From NCBI GenBank assembly GCA_937958815.1, contig CALGMR010000014.1:16889-80888 (forward strand): a stretch of 64,000 nucleotides of DNA, in the 5' to 3' direction. Below, one piece after another: positions 60,603-64,000 of this stretch (positions within the stretch are counted from its first letter, which is position 1; every line of letters starts with the position of its first letter). A model generated the notes under the pieces. That model saw only the letters and a list, made by a program, of their open reading frames with translations, had not been told where the DNA came from and did no database searches. The DNA is from an uncultured Rhizobiaceae group bacterium (GTDB lineage Bacteria; Pseudomonadota; Alphaproteobacteria; Rhizobiales; Rhizobiaceae). The position numbers and the translations under genes were made by a program.

Positions 60603-61144
60603 AACGAATTTTCGATTTTGTTGTGTCACTTCTTCTTGTTATCGTCTTTGCCCCAGTGTTTCTCATTGTTTCCGTTCTGCTCAAAGTAACCAGCGGCAGC
60701 CCAGTGTTCTATTCTCAAATTCGCATCGGCAAAAACCAAAAAACTTTCCGTATGTATAAGTTCAGAACCATGAAGGTTGGATCCGATAAACATGGACACT
60801 CGACCACAGCAAATGACGATCGAATAACGCGCATAGGAAAATTTTTGCGTATGAGCAGTTTGGATGAATTGCCACAATTGGTAAATGTACTGATGGGCGA
60901 CATGAGCATGGTCGGTCCACGTCCTTATGTGCCTCAGCAGGAATCTGAAAACGCAACCGACTATTGGGTTGAAAGACACAAAGTGCTGCCTGGTATAACT
61001 GGCTTAGCCCAAATCAGACAAAGATCCTTAGCGACACACCAGCAAGTGATCGAAAACGATCTAGAATATGTTCGAAACCATAATTTGTGGGTCGATCTTT
61101 CAATACTGTTCAAAACATTCGGCAGTCTGTTGAAAGGAAGATAA
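60599..61144 (+). CDS. PglC-like initiating sugar-1-phosphate transferase
   Basis: A 181-residue monotopic phosphoglycosyl transferase. One re-entrant N-terminal hydrophobic segment (residues ~5-30) precedes YSQIRIGKNQKTFRMYKFRTMK, and the catalytic region reads RMSSLDELPQLVNVLMGDMSMVGPRP. Its small size matches PglC, which attaches diNAc-bacillosamine-1-P to undecaprenyl phosphate. It should start assembly of the glycan of this locus. It overlaps the aldolase-like gene and precedes the aminotransferase. Confidence 0.93.
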   Translation: MKRIFDFVVSLLLVIVFAPVFLIVSVLLKVTSGSPVFYSQIRIGKNQKTFRMYKFRTMKVGSDKHGHSTTANDDRITRIGKFLRMSSLDELPQLVNVLMGDMSMVGPRPYVPQQESENATDYWVERHKVLPGITGLAQIRQRSLATHQQVIENDLEYVRNHNLWVDLSILFKTFGSLLKGR

Positions 61145-61186
61145 AATTGTTTTCGCATCTCATCCAGCTAAAAGGTGAACTTTAGA

Positions 61187-62647
61187 ATGAAAGCAAGTAA
61201 TATCGTTCAACAGTCGGATACGATTGCGACGGCTCTGGAAAAAATGAACCACACAGGTGGTGATCTGCTCGTTGTCGTTGACCCGAATGGACGCTTCATT
61301 CGCGCTGTTTCGCAGGGAGACATTAGAAGGCACTTGTTAGCAGGCTACGACCTCTCCAGCAAATTGGAAAATCTAGGCAAGGCAGATTCCATATTTGCCC
61401 TACCGGATATGAGCTTTTCAACCATCGAAGCGCTGTTTGCTTCAAGTTTAGTCGACAAGATTCCACTTCTTGACGAGCATGGCGTTCCAAAAGAGATGCT
61501 TGATTCGAAAAACTATGAACGTATTTTGTTGTCTACACCTCACATGGGAGGCGATGAGCAGAAGTATGTTGCTCAAGCATTTGATTCCAATTGGCTTGCT
61601 CCCGCTGGCCCTAATCTAGATTCTTTCGAACACGAACTTGGTGAATATCTAAATGCAGAAAACGTCTTGGCCGTGACTTCTGGGACGGCTGCGATTCATC
61701 TCGCGCTTATCGTGCTAGGTATAACGACCGGCGATACAGTGCTTTGCTCTTCTTTCACATTTGCCGCGTCTGCAAACCCTATCTGTTATCAGGGGGCCAC
61801 GCCGGTATTTGTGGATAGTGATGAGGCGAGTTGGAATTTATCTCCCACTGCGCTGCTTCGGGCAATAGAGGGTTGCTTAAAAAAAGGACAACCACCTAAG
61901 GCTCTGGTTTTGGTACAACTTTATGGACAGTTGGCTGATGTGGATGAAGTCAAATCTATCTGCAAACATTACGACATCAAGATCATTGAAGATGCTGCTG
62001 AATCGATTGGTGCAAAATATAATGGCCAAGCCAGCGGGACGCTGACTGATATTGGAATTTTGTCTTTTAATGGCAATAAGATCATCACCACATCTGGTGG
62101 AGGTGCTCTTGTTTCAAACAACAAAGAGTGGATCGACCATGCCCGCTTTCTTTCCACCCAAGCCAAAGAACTAGAACTGCACTATGAGCATAAACAGATT
62201 GGTTACAACTATCGCATGAGCAACGTGTTGGCGGGCATTGGTCGCGGCCAATTACAAGTACTTGACGACAGGGTAAAACGGCGGCGGCTTATTTTCGAAA
62301 CCTATCGAAAGCGATTGCAGGAATTCGATGTTCTGACATGGATGCCAGAGGTTGAGGGTTGCTATTCTACTCGGTGGCTCACAACGATGACCATAGACCC
62401 AGACTTTGGAAAATCTCCAATCGACCTCATTAAACATTTGTCTGACAACGGAATTGAGGCGCGTCCAATGTGGAAGCCCATGCATTTGCAGCCCGTTTTT
62501 TCAAAGTGCGATTATTACCCATACAGTGAAAATCTCTCAGTATGTGACGAATTGTTCGCAAACGGGATTTGCCTTCCTTCAGGAAGTAACGTCACAGCAG
62601 ACGGTATCGAGCGCATAGGCGATCTAATTGCAGATTTTTTGCGTTAA
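61187..62647 (+). CDS. CBS-domain pair fused to a DegT/DnrJ/EryC1 aminotransferase
   Basis: A 486-residue fusion. Residues 1-~115 are a CBS pair (GGDLLVVVDPNGRFIRAVSQGDIRRHLL; VDKIPLLDEHGVP, shown in part). Residues ~120-486 are an aminotransferase of the PglE/LegC type: LSTPHMGGDEQKYVAQAFDS, SGTAAIHLAL, EDAAESIGA and the PLP Lys298 in SFNGNKIIT. It should aminate the 4-keto-6-deoxy sugar made by the WbpM-type dehydratase. A CBS-aminotransferase fusion is unusual; in PtmE the CBS pair is instead fused to a nucleotidyltransferase. A GTG at 61175 could also start it. Confidence 0.88.
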   Translation: MKASNIVQQSDTIATALEKMNHTGGDLLVVVDPNGRFIRAVSQGDIRRHLLAGYDLSSKLENLGKADSIFALPDMSFSTIEALFASSLVDKIPLLDEHGVPKEMLDSKNYERILLSTPHMGGDEQKYVAQAFDSNWLAPAGPNLDSFEHELGEYLNAENVLAVTSGTAAIHLALIVLGITTGDTVLCSSFTFAASANPICYQGATPVFVDSDEASWNLSPTALLRAIEGCLKKGQPPKALVLVQLYGQLADVDEVKSICKHYDIKIIEDAAESIGAKYNGQASGTLTDIGILSFNGNKIITTSGGGALVSNNKEWIDHARFLSTQAKELELHYEHKQIGYNYRMSNVLAGIGRGQLQVLDDRVKRRRLIFETYRKRLQEFDVLTWMPEVEGCYSTRWLTTMTIDPDFGKSPIDLIKHLSDNGIEARPMWKPMHLQPVFSKCDYYPYSENLSVCDELFANGICLPSGSNVTADGIERIGDLIADFLR

Positions 62648-62813
62648 TTGATCGTGAAATTGTAGATATGTCGTTACTCGTGGGACATTTCCAATAACCT
62701 CCCAGGATTGGGATGAAGGAGATGTTCATGAACAAGGATCAACGCGAGATTGGACTTGCCACGGTTTAGTTCCGTGTCCTTGAACTGGAATTGATCCATC
62801 AAGGAAAATAACT

Positions 62814-63088
62814 ATGGCGCATCGCCACACAGAGGAATTTCGTCGAGAAGCTGTCCGCATTGCATTAACGAGCGGACTTACACGTAGACAGGTAGCATAG
62901 ATTTAGACGTTGGCTTTTCGACACTGGCCAAATGGATACAGAAATCGAATTCCAACGATTTGCCGCCGGCAGCCGACATTGATCTTGCTAAGGAGAACGA
63001 ACGGCTGCGCAGGGAGGTTCGCCTTCTTACGGAGGAAAGGGAGGTATTAAAAAAGGCAACAGTGATCTTCGCGGGTCAAAGCAAATGA
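62814..63088 (+). pseudogene. IS3-family transposase OrfA, frameshifted
   Basis: The first frame (HRHTEEFRREAVRIALTSG) ends at a stop at 62898; one missing base restores DVGFSTLAKWIQ and then AADIDLAKENERLRREVRLL and ILKK-like VLKKATVIFAGQSK in another frame. Its end overlaps the OrfB ATG at 63085. Confidence 0.85.
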
Positions 63089-63895
63089 AGTTTGCCTTCG
63101 TTGAAGAACACAGAAACCATATCCCTATCGAACGCCTGTGCCGTATTCTGAATGTCACATCACGTGGATACCGTTCTTGGCGTGGTCGTCCTGTCAGTCA
63201 ACGTCAACGCGATGATATGGTGGTTTTGGCGCACATCCGTGAACAGCATCATCTGAGCCTTGGCAGCTATGTACTGCACGGCAGGCAATTGCGCAGCAAA
63301 TGCCGAAAGTGGCCGCCCAAGAATGACACAGGAGTTGAAGGAAGCCGGTCCTACTGTTGGCCATTGCTGTGTTGGGCGTTTGATGTGTGACAACGGTATT
63401 CGAGTGATCACAACCCGCAAATATAAAGCGACAACCGACAGCGATCACCGTGTCAACATTGTGCCAAACCTGTTGAACAGGAAGTTCCATGCTGAACGTC
63501 CCAATCAGAAATGGGCAGGTGACATCAGCTATATCTGGACGCGGGAAGGTTGGTTGTATCTAGCCGTAATAATCGATCTACATTCTCGCCGCGTGGTGGG
63601 GTGGGCTGTCAGCAATCGACTGAAGAAAGGTCTGGCACTTCAGGCACTGAACCGAGCTGTGGCGTTACGAAATCCGCCGCCTGGATGCCTCCATCATACC
63701 GATCGGGGCAGTCAGTATTGTTCCCATGATTATCAAAAGCGAATGCACCAACTGAAGTTTAAAGTGTCCATGAGCCGAAAAGGCAGTTGCTGGGACAACG
63801 CCGTGGTCGACACGTTCTTCAAAACCCTCAAGGCCGAACTCATCTGGCGCGGTACATGGCTTGATCCTCCCTCATTGAATTGGTCCATCCTATAG
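63085..63895 (+). pseudogene. IS3-family transposase OrfB, interrupted and truncated
   Basis: The N-terminal part FAFVEEHRNHIPIERLCRIL is in one frame up to GSY, and the integrase core (WAGDISYIWTREGWLYLAVI, HTDRGSQYCS, GSCWDNAVVDTFFKTLKAE) is in another. The 40 bases at 63271-63310 cause the shift. After ELIWRGTW the coding sequence is lost at the junction with the next IS3 element. Confidence 0.88.
63271..63310. repeat. 40-bp palindromic repeat, copy 2
   Basis: Removing exactly these 40 bases restores GSY-GRPRMTQEL in the OrfB frame, which defines the insertion. The ends ACTGCACGGCA and TGCCGAAAGT are near inverted repeats of each other. Copy 1 is at 44468-44507. Confidence 0.7.
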
Positions 63896-63917
63896 TTGAG
63901 TAAAAGGAGGACTGAAG

Positions 63918-64000
63918 ATGGCAAGAAAGCGCCACAAACCCGAAGAGATCGTATTGAAGCTACGTCAGGTTGATGTGCTGGTTGGACAAGGAATGGCTCG
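63918..64000 (+). CDS. IS3-family transposase OrfA, cut by the window end
   Basis: An ATG with AAGGAGG begins ARKRHKPEEIVLKLRQVDVL then VGQGMA, an IS3 OrfA start different from the element it interrupts. It runs off the window, so whether the element is intact is unknown. Confidence 0.85.
   Translation, partial: MARKRHKPEEIVLKLRQVDVLVGQGMA

Larger units (their letters stand above)
62660..63860 (+). mobile_element. Inactivated IS3-family insertion sequence
   Basis: An IS3 element with OrfA from 62814 and OrfB from 63085. OrfA has a frameshift at about 62898, OrfB carries a 40-base insertion at 63271-63310, and the right end is cut by another IS3 element at about 63860. The left boundary is approximate; I did not identify a clear terminal repeat. 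Confidence 0.75.

Noticed and set aside
1..64000. CRISPR arrays, tRNA and rRNA genes
   Set aside because: I saw no regularly spaced repeats, no tRNA-like T-loop/acceptor pattern in the gaps and no rRNA sequence. A tRNAscan and CRISPR search would settle this.

Overview
The window looks like the chromosome of an alphaproteobacterium, most likely in the Rhizobiales/Hyphomicrobiales. The main evidence is a PhyR-NepR-EcfG general stress response (GSR) core, HWE-family histidine kinases, a PutA without a DNA-binding domain paired with an Lrp-type regulator, a YqaE/DUF4112 pair, and a DUF3618/holin-like/YihY cluster. Genus was not determined. There are no rRNA or tRNA genes and no CRISPR array that I can see.

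Positions 1-13.4 kb are catabolic. They hold a truncated crotonase, putA with its divergent putR, a Gfo/Idh/MocA oxidoreductase, a fumarylacetoacetase-family hydrolase, and a nucleoside uptake and salvage cluster (BMP-type binding protein, double ABC ATPase, two permeases, PfkB kinase, convergent nucleoside hydrolase). A hairpin after the binding-protein gene probably sets its excess over the other subunits.

Positions 13.5-37.1 kb form a stress island around nepR-ecfG-crp and the divergent phyR. I find about thirteen sites of the form GGAAC-N15..18-(C)GTT, the EcfG promoter pattern, placed upstream of nearly every small stress gene here: YqaE/DUF4112, an orphan ABC membrane domain, a TUDOR-like protein, AI-2E-family transporter, response regulator, PNPOx-like protein, dps, DJ-1/PfpI protein, a four-gene envelope operon, and two very similar 24-residue membrane micropeptides. 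Interleaved are a heme oxygenase/bacteriophytochrome pair, a radical SAM/UdgX DNA-repair pair, ZntB, a degenerate HWE kinase beside phyR, and a run of three stem-loops (32880-33018) whose last loop is C-rich (CCTCCCCCC).

Positions 37.2-62.6 kb are a surface-polysaccharide locus, apparently A+T-richer than its flanks. A long minus-strand run encodes Wzy-like polymerase, Wzx/MurJ-like flippase, membrane 4,6-dehydratase, asparagine synthase-like amidotransferase, glycosyltransferase, two methyltransferases, and NeuB, NeuC and NeuA homologues with an SDR and a Gfo/Idh/MocA enzyme: a nonulosonic (sialic/legionaminic-like) acid pathway. Plus-strand genes add an FAD oxidoreductase, acyltransferases, an aldolase-like protein overlapping a PglC-like sugar transferase, and a CBS-domain/aminotransferase fusion. 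The locus is scarred by IS3 and IS5 remnants, a truncated polymerase gene and a decayed second asparagine synthase. A ~40-bp palindromic repeat interrupts the IS3 remnants. The window ends in an IS3 element broken by another IS3 element.
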